Shown: positions 23,227 through 35,978, numbered from the stretch's first letter. The stretch: DNA of 64,000 nt from Bryopsis sp. KO-2023 (GCA_030272585.1 BSYQ01000005.1:5611501-5675500); one strand, 5' to 3'. Program-made: numbers and translations. Notes: generated from the sequence alone by a model not told the origin.

Positions 23227-23893
23227 ACGCGAGAAACGCGTTTCGTCACCGCAAACGAACGCACAGGCTGGCCAGCTGCCGAGCTGTGAACAAAAAATTG
23301 AAATTATTTCTCAGGAGTTTCTGTCTGGTAAAAACTATTGTGCCGACATGGGATTTGGGGTCGCTACGGACGTGACAGCAAGTGGAGCCGCCCGAGAATG
23401 CGACAGAAATCCAGGTTGGGTGTGACTGGGGAGCGTCAGCACCACCTGGGCTTGGGCTGGGGTGTTTTCACTCTTTTTTGCTTGGTGGATTTCGTAGAAG
23501 TCCATGCAAATTCTTCGGGACAACCGCCACAATCTTCTTTCTTAATTTCCAGCTCGAGACAAAATTTGGCAGGAGTGCCAAGCAAGTGCAAATTCAAAAC
23601 CATTTCTGCTTTCAAAAAGGGAAAAAAAAAGTGGATTTGGAAAAGGGGGGGGGGGTCTTTAGGCAATTTCGTACACCTGCTAAAAAGAAAAAGTTTAAAA
23701 AATACAGATGTTTCTAGAGGTGTTTCAAGATCAACATTGAAAACCCAATAATGCCAAAAAATAATGTGAAGAATTTCCAAAAAAAGCATCAGAACACCCC
23801 TGATGAAATAATGAAAAAAATAATGCCAAAAACATTATCCAGCTTCGACAAGCAATGAGTCATAACAACTGTTGCAACCTCCGTAAACATGGT
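23227..23893. other. Intergenic region, SDR promoter to menB 3' end
   Basis: Short gap holding the SDR 5' region and the menB 3' UTR. A G10 run sits at 23645-23654 and A-rich runs at about 23760-23830. No gene seen. Confidence 0.45.
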
Positions 23894-26800
23894 TCATGGC
23901 AACCGCTTGAATTGCGAAAAATCGGGCCGGCGCTTTTTTAAATAGGCCTCTCTCCCCTACAGCAATGGAACAAAAATTAAAACTAAAAATTATAAAAGGG
24001 TAAACAAATCAGCATCTTTAGCAACAGGTGAAAAAAAATTCGTTTAGATTCTGTTTTAAACCAGGTTCACATGGGCTCTGCAACTAACCAAGTCAGAAAT
24101 TTCACAGGTCACAGATTAAAAAGAAAAGCGATGTGAATTTCACTAGCAAGGATGAATATTAGCGGAAAAGATATTGGTCAGGAAAGAATGGGAGTGCAAA
24201 GAGTTCGCAACAAAGGGGATTTATTTTTTCCCAAAAACAATCTGAACAAATAACTGATAGTGTGAAATGGGACTGCCATCTGCTTACTTCATTGCCCTCT
24301 GGTGAGTGGTAGAACAGCAGGGTTGCATTGTGGCCAAGCTCCTGCAAAATCAACAAGAAAAACATCTGTATGCATGACATGGATTCCATAAACTCCATTC
24401 GATAGTTCCCTCCAAAAACAAGCTTTTTTCTGCCGAATTAATTGCAGCCCAAAAGTTTCTCCACTAACATTTTTTGATCATTTCCACTAAACAATTTGCC
24501 AAGAAATTAATTCAGCTGGAACTAATTTTAGCCATTTCAAGAGGTGGCGAGAATTCATTCCAGGCTGAATCTTTTCTGTTAGTGTACATCTTTCACAGTC
24601 CATCTTTTAGAGTACATGTTGTACAAATAATGCAAAAAAAAATGGAAATGATTAAATGATTATTTTAGCCAGCCACAGCAGCACATGAAAAGAAATTTCA
24701 TCATTGAATTCAAATGGATGGTTTCGTTTCTTAAACAGGAAAATCCAAGCATTATATTTCGGCGATGCTGTTGGCCTATCTCAGTTTTTCAACACGGACC
24801 ACCAGCCTCACAGCGACACAGTACAGAAAAAGACGATAAAAAACAATAGAGAATATGACAAGGACCTGGATTCCTGCTTGACCATCTTCGGCAGCATTCA
24901 TGGCGGCCTTCAAAATTCTGAGAGCTGTGGGGCTGTTTCGAACCATTTCTCGGCACCTTAACAGCAATTCACGGCACACAGGTTTCAAAAAAAAATAATT
25001 GTAGATATTGCTTGTGAAACACCAAACCTTTTGGCACCATGAATGATAATTTTCAGCGTCAATATGGCCAGCTTGAGGCATTTCGCGCACCAAATTCCCC
25101 ACGATGCTATTGGGCATATCGCCAAAACTTGACAAGTTAGAGCTGCAAGTTTCAAAAACAACTTTCCTTACCAGACCAAGGTTTCTTCCTCAAGCTTAGC
25201 CAATGGAACAACCTATTCGAGGAAAACACACAAAACAAATTTTTCTTCTCAAGACCAGTATCAGGTATGCAGAAAAAACAGTAGCTCCTAACGACCTGTT
25301 CATGCTAGCAAGTCTACCCAGCAAGAAAAAGGGATTTGACAATCAATGGCCGATTAATTTAGGAAACTCACTTTGTTGATAAGGCCCATTTTCTCTGCCT
25401 CTGCTGCACTGTACAATCTGGCGAGGAACCACATTTCCCTGGCTTTCTTTTGACCTAGCCGCCACCAGAACAATAATTGTTTTTGTAAACCAATCCCCAA
25501 ACTTGCAACAGAGCTGAACCCGGTCATCCATACAATCAAGAATTTATGATCTGAACATTTTGGAAGATTCAGGGAACATTGATTCAATCCAGAAAAAATA
25601 CTGAAGCACACAGTTCACTGTTATGGCCAGTGCTATGGAAAATTTTATTTTCAACACAACCCCGACACATTAGATTTTTTCTATTCTGTGTCAATGTTTT
25701 GTACTCAACTACATCACCGACCGCATCGAGCTTTTGAGTTCCCCCCCCCCAAAAAAAAAAATAAAAAAAAGTGTGTTTACCTATGAGTCTGACCATCTGG
25801 GTGGAGCCATAGCCAGCATCAAAACTGCCTACTTTCGGACCAGTTTGCCCGAACACACCATTGTCTGCTGAAATCTATCAAACCTCCGAAAAACATTCCA
25901 AAAATCAGTTTTTCGAAACATTAACCATGTGCACCACCTCAACCCCTCCTCCAAAAGAAAACAAACAAAAATGAAACAGAACGATCCCTGAATCCATGAA
26001 TTATATCCACGTAAATATCCCTTGTCAAACAACTCTCATGAACTTTTATGTGTAGGGGCCTACAAAATCGGTGAGTTCTCAAGCGCTATAGCGTGAATTC
26101 AAAAAGTCAATCATGCAGAACGAAAAAGAAAACACCAGTGGTACCGTGAGATCACACATCATGTGCAATATATGACCACCTCCCACAGCGTATCCAGCAA
26201 CCATCGCAACCACAGGTTTTGGAAGTCGACGCATCTGGATCTGGTTCAGACGAAAGGGCACCACTTCACAAAACCGCATTGCATATGTATAAAAAAAATT
26301 GTATATTTATAGATAATATAACTATTATATAACTTGATATATAACTATATATCAAGTCCAATAAATTTCAACACAGTTCGCTACTTTGGGTCTTAACACC
26401 CAAAACGTTTCATATGACTCTGCTCAGTTGTGCTACTTCCGATGAGACATTAATCGGATCAGTATTTTCTTTACGAAAGAAAAATCTGGAATGGACATAT
26501 TCTGGATGTCTGACGTCAAAGCCATTCAACAATCGATGGTATTATCAGGAACACAGGGAGAAAAAGGGTGACAGGGGGGTTGTACAAATTCATGCAAGGC
26601 TTATAGCATCAATTATCCAGTACCTGTAAATCTAACACATTCAATCTTGGCACTCCATCCCCTCCAACATAACCTCCAGTTCCTCGGACCTCCTGGTCAC
26701 CCCCGCTACAGAATGCCAGTGTTCCAGCACCTGTCATGATTGCAGGAAGAAGAAAAACCGAAAAAAACAAGAATTCCCAATCAGAAAGAGTTTCAAAAAA

Positions 26801-28418
26801 GTTGAAAATTTTCCACCAGTACACAACACAGATTTTCTTTTCAAGAAAAAGTAAAAAAGAAGAATTGAGACACAAGAATTCATGTCATTTGCATATTCTT
26901 GTTGAGCAATGGAGTCCAATTCTATGGTTCTGACTCCGATGTTGGGGGTGTTTGTGCAACTCAATACGAAGTCAGTCATAGGAACAAACAACCCCCCCCC
27001 AAAGAATCTGAACAAGATTGGAAATAGGTTAAAAAAAGGGGTTGAACTTACCAGTGAGAATGACTGCTCCGATGTTCGAATCGTCCCGGACATCAGAAAA
27101 GCATTTCATCATCTCGATGACTGTTTTGTGGATTCACAGAAAACCAAATTCAAATCCTACTCAATGGCAAAATTAACAGAAAGTCCTCCACACATCTCTA
27201 TAAAAATGAGCAACAGAATAAATTGATCAATGCATCTCTTTTTTAAATCACTGTACCTCCCCTGCACCCTTTCATCCCTGTAACTTAAACCCTTTTTTTT
27301 TTTTAGGGATGCTGCAGAAAGGGAGGGGGGGGGGGGGCTAGCATACATACATACATATATATATATTTCAATTCAATTCAATATATATACTCGTCTGTAT
27401 CGATGTATACATGAGCACAACACAATAGAAATCATTGGTTTTCCACGGATTGTCTTATACGTTGCCATGGCATATCTCATCAAAGTTGATATCTGACTAC
27501 TGAATTTCAACAGACCTGTTCGTGGTCGGAAAGCATTCCGCCTCTCTGGTCGGTTGATGGTTATCTGCCCGAAATTAAAAAAACCACAACACAAATCGTT
27601 TAAATTTCATACAATCGTTACAAGCATCCACCCATTATGAAAATCCTTCCACATATTCTTCAAGCTAAAAAAACCCGAGCACTGAATCGACTCACTTTGG
27701 CGATCGCCTCGCCCTCTGCCTTTTCATAAATCACGTCCTCGAGCATGGAACCCGCCAAAAGGTGGATTCTTTTCCAACGGGCTGGTTCTCGCGACACCTC
27801 CCCATGAACTGTTTCATAGCTGGATGGATTTCCTGTGGCCGAGGCATAACTGGCTTCGCTGTCCAGAACCTGCTGTGCACATCCAATCATCCACCCAATG
27901 TTTCTAAGTGATTACGGTTACTTTAATTATTTATTTATGTATACAGTTATTTTTCGTCAGAAAATTCTGCAGTGCATGGGAAATGAACCTCTTCCTGGGA
28001 AGAAAACTGACGAGGGCGGTGGTGTGGGGATTGAAATCAGAAGTTGAACTGTAGAATTATTGTACAGCCAAAAAAAATTTAACACATATTGATCAACCTC
28101 ATACAATTGCAGAAACAGGAAAAAAGCCACAGTTGCTTTTTTAGAGTCGACTGAAATCTCCATGGCAAGCATCCATCCGCAGATTTATTTCGGGAAAGTC
28201 TCACGCACGTGACGCCTTCCAGCTGTCGGCTGAGGTTGGATGGTCGGCTGAGCGGCCTCGTTCCGAAAGTGTTGGCCAGGCACCAAGTGCGCACTTATGT
28301 TTCTCAAACGTGCCAGCGAACGCTCCTCGGATTGTTTCGCTCTCCGTTCAGCATCCTTTGGTGCTTCCATTTCAACAAGGTCAGGATTGGAGTGAGGGCG
28401 GCAAATGGTGGATGGCAT
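23894..28418 (-). CDS. menB: 1,4-dihydroxy-2-naphthoyl-CoA synthase with PTS2
   Basis: Twelve exons (minus order): 28418-28209, 27872-27696, 27564-27516, 27120-27052, 26730-26624, 26240-26145, 25874-25781, 25454-25372, 25212-25172, 24956-24866, 24341-24288, 23956-23894; 377 residues, all phases consistent. The enzyme is a crotonase-fold ring closer of the phylloquinone/menaquinone pathway: it condenses o-succinylbenzoyl-CoA to DHNA-CoA. Diagnostic motifs: [78 protein letters not shown] and the terminal [12 protein letters not shown]. The N-terminus holds RLRNISAHL (residues 37-45; 21-29 if Met17 is the start), a perfect R-L-x5-H-L peroxisomal PTS2, as in plant naphthoate synthase. Peroxisomal import is therefore likely (inference). 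Exons are small (41-210 bp), introns 145-570 bp. Confidence 0.93.
26332..26357. repeat. AT-rich perfect palindrome in menB intron
   Basis: ACTTGATATATA at 26332-26343, a 2-base spacer, then the exact complement at 26346-26357. Lies in the intron between menB exons 5 and 6. Probably chance cruciform-prone AT DNA or the relic of a small inverted-repeat insertion. Confidence 0.5.
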
Positions 28419-29935
28419 TCACTTCTGTAGCCAATGATTGATGATTACGCTGTTGCAAGGTGACGAGAGAGTTCTTTTAGACCGACAGACGCACTATCCA
28501 CCGGTCTGGTGTGAATATCGAAGTGTTTTCAGAAACTGAGCCACACAGGCAACCAACCACACAGGAACCCACACAGACATAAACACTGAATCCAAGTTCT
28601 CTTTACAGAAGTTCTGCCCCTTCAAATACTCGACCTCAAGGGCCTTTGCAAGCACCTTTCACTCCTAACTCACACATGGATTCACACCCTCAGCACCCTT
28701 CACATGCTCTTCTCACTTCCTATCGACCCTTAGCACTACGTCTTGGTCTGTTCACCCTGTCCACAAGTGCACGTTTGTGGCCGCCAAGCCATCCCCTATG
28801 TCCGACTACATTAACCCAAACTGCCCACTAAATGAGCGAACCTGAATGCCTTAGATCAGTTGCTGCGACAAAGGAAAGCCTACCACACTGTATCGCAACC
28901 AAATGCCAAACACAAGCACAAGTCCAAACAACCATTCGTAGACTAAAGATCTAATAATGTTCGTCGAAACCTCGACATTATCCTGAATAAAATAAACAGT
29001 AGCCAATAAAAACAAACAAACAAACAAACATACATACATACATACATACATACATACATACATACATCAAATTAATTATTTTATTTGTAGCCAATAAACA
29101 ATCATGGTCTGTCATTTGGTCTGTTTTACAGTCATACCAAATGATTGTCCAATCAATCAATTACAGCAAAAAGAGGCCATCACCCCCCCTAATGCCAAAG
29201 TAATACAAGGGAAGAACAACAAAAAAAACCCACCCAAAAGAAAGCTCCCTGGACAAAGAAAAATTCCACCGTTCCAAATGGAAAAAAAATAACTGTCCAC
29301 CTGACATGCATTCACAACACGCCTGCTTGAGTTCGGCAGGGTACAGTATTTCGAGTTCGGGGTGACAGAGGAGATATTTGGCGAGAGATTCATTCGGGAG
29401 GAAGATATCTCAGCGACCTTGGAGACCACATTTAAAGCCTAGGTACTATTGGGGGCATGGAAACGCCATGGAAAGCCAACTGTACAATCCCAACATGCAC
29501 TTCCGAACTGCAACGCCGTCTTGCAACACGATACGTGAGTGAGAAGTTCCTGAATCAATGCACACAATTCATTTTGAATGTGCGCTGCGGTCGGTGGCGG
29601 TGGCGGTGGCAGTGATGACATTGTGCTGCAACGGGGCCATACTGGATACGGGAAGAGAAAACAGGTTTTTGTTCGTGTCGGCTCGCGCAAGCCGCCGTTC
29701 TGGTCCTGGTTTTTTTCTGGTTTGTCTCCACTCTGCTCCACGACTCGATTAGTGCATCCTCCACAACAAGACCGCTTTCATAACATCAAACAGCACCACC
29801 AGACAGGTTACCATAGGAAGCTGCGATGTCAATTCCGTGTCATCTCTCCGCAACTATATCGCAGCTTCATATTTGCACTGGCTCGATGCTTGAAATTGCA
29901 CTGTTGAGCACTCAAGCAACGCAAACTAACACACG
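28419..29935. other. Intergenic region, divergent promoters of menB and VWA-lectin copy B
   Basis: The menB gene (minus) and copy B (plus) diverge across this 1.5 kb. It contains a CAAA/CATA microsatellite (29011-29067), a short GGTGGC repeat at about 29594-29611 and an orphan 46-codon open stretch at 29305-29442. No gene is called. Confidence 0.45.
29011..29067. repeat. CAAA/CATA microsatellite
   Basis: About five CAAA units run directly into about ten CATA units. The switch between two related tetranucleotides suggests slippage plus one point change that then spread. Confidence 0.85.
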
Positions 29936-32328
29936 ATGCATGTTTTCCTGTTGACGGCGTTTTTGTTTCTCTGCTCCGTTGCACAAGAAGACAGGGGTTT
30001 GAAACTGCTGAACGAATTCACTACAGGGAAGGAACGAATCGTCGATGAGCTCGCAAAGAAAGCCGCGGAAGCTTTCCAGGAGAGACCCCGACACGTCGAA
30101 ACGTGCGTTTGCTCTCGTCACAGTTGCTCGAACGAGATCGGGCCAGACGCGAAGTGTTCCGGCGCGCTCGGATCCTTACCAGAGTGTGGAGACTGCGGAA
30201 ACTCTACGCTGGACTATACTTCAACCGCGGTTTTACTTGCACCAGGATCCCATCCGCAAAAACTTTCCGCCCAGGTTCGGGAGAGTTTGTGCACCTATCG
30301 CGGCCTGACACCCGTCTTCAAGGACCTGGACGTTACCACTTGGACATATGTGGCCTCTGTGGATGGAACGTTTCGATCCTATCCCGTCCGGCATCAACGC
30401 AAAGAAGGCGGCGAGGAGCACTTCCAGGGGTGTTCCAGTTTCGACCCTCGAGTTCGTCCGTGGTACGTCGCCGCCAGCACGGGACCTAAAGACGTCGTGA
30501 TCGTCGTCGACACTTCAGGTTCCATGGTAGAGCGATGGAACCTTACCAAAAAGGCGCTGCTGTCCCTGCTGGATACGTTCACGTTCACCGACTACGTGAA
30601 CATCGTTACCTTTTCCGACAAGGCTGAAACGCTTGCACAAAGTACCCCGTTGCTGGCAGCCACGCCAGATAACCTCCAAACTCTGAAAGATAGTCTACGG
30701 CGAGTGCGCGTACTAGGCGGCACGGACTTCAACCAAGCGTTTCAACAAGCGTTTGGCTTGTTGGAGGAAGCGTCAAAGGAAACTGCGGAACGGACCTCGT
30801 CGGGCTGCAGCAAGGTTATCATTTTTCTGACAGACGGCGTAAATTGTTGCAGTCCTGGGGAGCTTCTATCCAATATCGAGGACCGCCAGGTGGACCTGGA
30901 GGCGAAAACGGGGTCTAGAGCTCTGGTTTTTACCTTTTCGATGGGGCGTGATGCCGACGACTCCGTCCCGAAACAGATCGCTTGCGCCAACAACGGCGCG
31001 TGGTCGTTCTTTGAGGACGGGGAAGATCCTTTGTTGAAACTGAACAGCTACTACACCTTTTTGGCGGCGGCGAGATACCCAGGTCGATCGACTTGGATAA
31101 CACCTTTCGACGACGCTTTTGGCTTGGGGAGACTGACGTCTGTTGCCAAGCCGGTGTACAGTCCCAATGGGCGCAACGGTACCACGGGCGCCATGATCGC
31201 GGTCGTCGGCCATGATGTGGAGTTGAAGGAGCTTGAGCTCGCGAACGTCCCCAGCGATACAATCGTCGAGGAATTGGCGAGTTTGTCGCGTGGGTGTGAC
31301 GAGCTCAACCTGGGAGGGTGCCAGCTGCAGGTACGAATCGCACCGTGCGATAAACTGAAAAGCCCTTGCTCTGAGTTTGAGACACTGAGCCGCCGCCACC
31401 TGAGTGTAAACAACAACTTGGTGCGTTTCTGCTCAGGTTCAGCGTGATCACAGCGTGGACCACGCCACTTGTCCGGATCGCCTCCCCAAGAAGAAGTGCT
31501 ACGAGTTCCGCAGGAGATGGTACCAGAGGGTCGATGACAAGTCCAGTTGGTATGCCGCCAAAACTACTTGCAAGGAGAAAGGTGGAAAATTGGTTTCCAT
31601 TCGCTCAGACCAACATCTGTCGTTCATTGCGTCGCTCTCTTCACCTGAGGGGAGCTGGGTTGGGGGTCGTACATCGTCTGAGAGAGAATTCTCCTGGGAG
31701 GCAGAGTTAGTAGCCCCTTTGTCCTCCATCTCAGATTATTGGGCACGTTCACCAGCATTTTTATCAAGAGGTATATCATGCCCTGGATGTGAAAATGACT
31801 CTGAGTTCCCCCAACTTGATACTTTTATGCTTATCTGATCCAACAGAGGCCCAAATTGTGGCTTTGTACGATGGTCAGACCAAGTGAGCTCTTTATTCAA
31901 TTCTTGCATGCATGTGCCTGAATGCTTGACTTTTTGCTCTAGATTCCTGCGCTAAGATCGACCCCAGGGGAGTCAAACGAAACATGTTGCTCAGTGCATG
32001 CGATGATTGGACATCTTTCATATGCGAATTTGAGAGCAAGCCCAAATTTTGCAAGAGGAGTGTTGGGAAGGTAGACCCTGATTCGTTTTTCGAGGTTCCA
32101 CCGCTGAGTCAATGTCGGGATGAAGAGGATTTTCTGGGCAGACTGCGGCCCCTACCCCAAGCAGAATCGATAACTCCTGCTCAGGCCTTGTGTCCACTGG
32201 GGAAGAGAAAGCGATTCGAGGATTTGGTTTGCTGTGAAGGATGTTCCAATGGTAATTTGCTCTCGATTTCGTTCTTTGTTACATGGGCTATTGTGGGTTT
32301 TGCTTTCTTCAGTGTGATTTTGGGTTAG
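29936..32328 (+). CDS. Cache-VWA-C-type lectin protein, copy B
   Basis: Three exons: 29936-31330, 31437-31770 and 31943-32328; 704 residues. Same layout as copy A: signal peptide (MHVFLLTAFLFLCSVAQ), Cache-like segment with SSFDPRVRPWYVAAS, VWA with DTSGS, GGTDF and FLTDG (MIDAS intact), C-type lectin domain and a hydrophobic end without cytosolic tail (FAFFSVILG), which reads as a GPI-anchor signal after a Cys-Ser-Asn-Gly stretch. It lacks a short insertion that copies A and C have after FLTDG. Intron 1 is again 106 bp with CAG/GTACGA and CTCAG/GTTCAG borders, and is open in frame. It is the nearest relative of copy C, 1.05 kb downstream on the same strand. Confidence 0.82.
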
Positions 32329-33378
32329 GGACCTTTCAGTCTTTTTTGAGAGGATATGAGTCTCACACATTCCTGTGTTTCCTCCTGCATGCACACACAC
32401 TTGGGCCTTTTTTGTGACATCCATACTTTTTTTATATGTTTTTTTTTGTTCATCTTTGTCCAGGCAATAGGCAATTTTTTTGCATGATGGAGGATTTATG
32501 GCGGCGAGATGCACGTAGAGGGATAGGTTAGATCTAAGTTTTTGTGGTGAATCCAATTCATGCAAAAGAAACTCTTGTGCTCAGAGTGGATATCATTGTA
32601 AAATATGAGAAGTAAGTCTCTGCAGCTATGTGAAAAAAGGCGTGATGCTCAGCGACAACCGTTGAAACAAAAGTAACCGAAAATCGAGGTGAAAACAGGC
32701 TTCCCCATTTGTTCAAGTGTCTTCTGCTATTGATTCGAGTGTTAGGAACTGTTCACAGGGCAATGCCAAGCGCAATGTCTATGTTGGAAACTTTGAATCA
32801 AACTTTACTTACCACGAATCGACTGATCCATTCTCCACCCAGATGAACTCAAGTAGATGAAGCTGACCTACTGATATAGATATTGGCAACCCAACAATAA
32901 AAAAACTTTGTTTTTCAATTGATCATGTTGTGTCGAGATAGACCCCTCGCGTCGGGTCAGCTCGACGTCGAAACAACAGATCAATCAATAATTACAGCCC
33001 ACAGCAAAAGAGAGCCATCACCTTCCATGCTGCTGGAATAGAATTGCTTTTCACTTCCAGTAAAGTAGATTGAATGGGCTTTTTCTCGGGAATGTGTCGA
33101 GTGGAGAGCGTTCAAGAAAGTTGCTGGAGCAGTTCAGATGTTTTCGACGAGGGCGGCGGACTCGTTCATCCAAGTGAGACTCTCTGCCTCCTCCGACTTA
33201 ACAAGGAGCCAGGTGAATTCGATTCGACTGGAGGGACGCAAAATTAGTTTCGAAGGTGCGTCTCGGCCGCCGTGTCACCTCTCAGCTCCTGCGCCGCAGC
33301 TTCGTTTGGACGACGCTTGCCCACTGCTGCAAAAGGTTCTCGACTCGGGCCACTGTCAAGAGAGGTCGAGAAAACGCA
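32329..33378. other. Intergenic region between copies B and C
   Basis: 3' side of copy B and promoter side of copy C. The segment at 32980-33027 (ATCAATCAATAATTACAGC, then AAAGAGAGCCATCACC) closely matches 29150-29187 upstream of copy B, so the duplicated unit appears to extend into upstream sequence. The in-frame upstream Met at 33256 would add 41 residues before the signal peptide and is not favoured. Confidence 0.5.
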
Positions 33379-35978
33379 ATGCAGACTCCCCTGTTGATTG
33401 TTCTTTTTTTCCTCTGCTCCGTAGCACAAGAAGATAGAGCTTTGTCACAACAGAAACTGCTGACCGAATTCACTACAGGCAAGGAGCGAATCGTCGATGA
33501 GCTCGCAAAGAAAGCCGCGGAAGCCTTCCAAGAGAGACCTCGACACATGGAAACGTGCGCTTGCTCTCGTCACAGTTGCTCGAACGAGATCGGGCCAGGC
33601 GCGAAGTGTTCCGACGCCCTCGGATCCTTGCCAGAGTGTGGGGACTGCGGAAACTCTACGCTGGACTATACTTCAACCGCGGTCTTACTTGCGCCAAGAT
33701 CCCACCCCGAAAAACTTTCCGCCCAGGTCCGGGAGAGTTTGTGCACCTATCGCGGCCTGACACCCATCTTCAGAGGTCTAAACGTTACCACTTGGACGTA
33801 CGTGGCCTCTGTGGATGGAACGTTTCGGTCCTATCCCGTGCGGCATCGACGCAAAAACGGCGAGGAGAGGCACTTCCAGGGATGCTCTACGTATGACCCT
33901 CGAGTGCGCCCCTGGTACGTCGCCGCCAGCACTGGGCCGAAAGACGTCGTGATCGTCGTCGACACTTCAGGTTCCATGGTAGAGCGATGGAACCTTACCA
34001 AAAAGGCGCTGCTGTCCCTGCTGGATACGTTCACGTTCACCGACTACGTGAACATCGTTACCTTTTCCGACGAGGTCAAAACGCTTGCAGAAAGTACCCC
34101 GTTGCTGGCAGCCACCCCAGAAAATCTCCAAACTCTGAAAGACAGTCTGCGGCGAGTTCGCGTAGACGGTGGCACGGACTTCAACCAAGCGTTTCAACAA
34201 GCGTTTGGCTTGTTGGAGGAAGCGTCAAAGGAAACTGCGGAACGGACCTCGTCGGGCTGCAGCAAGGTTATCATTTTCCTGACAGACGGCAGAGATTGTT
34301 CGTTGTCAACGACGCCAAGTGCCTGCAGCATTCCTGCCAAGAACGGTCCTGGGAATGTTTTGTCCAATATCGAAAGCCGCCAGGTGGATCTGGAGGCGAA
34401 AACGGGGTTTAGAGCCCTACTTTTCACCTTCTCCATGGGACACGATGCCGACGACTCCGTCCCGAAACAGATCGCTTGCGCCAACGACGGCGCATGGTCG
34501 TTTTTTGAGGACGGGGAAGATCCTTTGTTGAAACTGAACAGCTACTACACCTTTTTGGCGGCGGCGAGATACCCAGGTCGATCGACCTGGATCGCGCCCT
34601 ATGAGGACGCTTTTGGCTTTGGGAGGCTGACGTCTGTTGCCAAGCCAGTGTACAGTCCCAATGGGCGCAACGGTACCACGGGCGCCCTGATCGCAGTTGT
34701 CGGCCATGATGTGGAGTTGAAGGAGCTTGAGCTCGCGAATGTCCCCAGCGATACAATTGTCGAGGAATTAGCGAGTTTGTCCCGTGGGTGCGATAAGCTC
34801 AACCTGGGAGGGTGCCAGCTGCAGGTACGAATCGCACAGTGCGATGAACTGAAATGACCTTGCTCTGAGTTTGAGACATTGAGCCGCCGCCACCTGAGTG
34901 TAAACAACAACTGGGTGCGTTTCTGCTCAGGTTCAGCGCGATCACAGCGTGGACCATGCTACTTGTCCGGATCGCCTCCCCAAGAAGAAGTGCTACGAGT
35001 TCCGCAGGAGGTGGTACCAGAGGTTTGATGACAAGTCCAGTTGGAGTTCTGCCAAAGAAATGTGCGAGGAGAAAGGTGGAAAATTGGTTTCCATTCGCTC
35101 AGACCAACATCTGTCCTTCATTGCATCGCTCTCTTCACCTTGGGGTAGCTGGGTCGGGGCCTTCCAATCGAAGGCTGGAGAGTTCACTTGGCTGGATGAG
35201 AGTGTGACTCCTTTATCCACCCGCTCAGAGTACTGGGGAACAGTCCACACAGCTGCTGCATTCGGTAATGCGATTCCAGATGATATAGTTTCAATAAGGA
35301 GGGCTCCAAAAATCGCATACTGTCATTCATTCATTCATTCATTTTTCATAATCAATTATGAGGTCTGGAACTCATTTCCACAGTGGACAGGCCACCTGAA
35401 CTTTCCGCCCAGATGTGATGCATTAGAAAAACCCCTTCTTCGATTGACACTATTTGTCAGACTGACTGAAAGAAAGCGCTTCTCAGCAACAGAGCACTGT
35501 GGAGACCCACAAATATTGATAACTGTTTTCAACACTGTCCCAATACTATAAATTCTTGAAAAATCTTGGTTGGTGCTTTTTCAATTTTCCAGCAATGTGT
35601 GCTTCGATCGACCCCAGAGGAGTGAAACGAAACATGGAATTCAAATGGTGCCAATCCCTGATGTCCTTCATATGCGAATATGAGAGCAAGCCTGAATCTT
35701 GTGAGGGCAGTGTTGGCAAGGTAGACCCTGATTCGTTTTTCGAGGTTCCACCACTGAGTCAATGTCGGGATGAAGAGGATTTTCTGGGCAGACTGCGGCC
35801 CATACCCAAAGCGGAATCGATGGAGTCTTCTCAAGCCTTGTGTCCACTGGGGAAAAGAAAGCGCTTCAAGGATTTGGTTTGCTGTGAAGGATGTTCCAAT
35901 GGTAATTTGCTCTCGATTTCGTTTTTTGTCACGTGGGCTGTCGTGGGTTTTGCTTTCTTCAATGTGATTCTTGGCTGA
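33379..35978 (+). CDS. Cache-VWA-C-type lectin protein, copy C
   Basis: Three exons: 33379-34824, 34931-35264 and 35593-35978; 721 residues. The start is set at the Met that opens a signal peptide matching copies A and B (MQTPLLIVLFFLCSVAQ). VWA MIDAS residues DTSGS, GGTDF and FLTDG are present. The Cache-like piece reads STYDPRVRPWYVAAS. The lectin domain carries GGKLVSIRSDQHLSF and FICEYE, and the end FAFFNVILG again fits a GPI signal. Intron 1 (34825-34930) is 106 bp and nearly identical to that of A and B, but here it contains an in-frame stop, which supports it being an intron in all three. Intron 2 (328 bp) is longer than in B (172 bp) and shows no similarity over most of its length. 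Exon sequences are nearly the same as B, so duplication is recent or homogenised by gene conversion. Confidence 0.82.

Noticed and set aside
31421-31436. A 16-bp intron (GTGCGTTTCTGCTCAG) joining VWA and lectin frames
   Set aside because: It restores phase, but a 106-bp intron with the stronger donor CAG/GTACGA does so too and also explains the stop present inside the region in copy C.
33256-33378. Upstream start for VWA-lectin copy C at 33256
   Set aside because: It would bury the signal peptide 41 residues inside; the Met at 33379 matches copies A and B.
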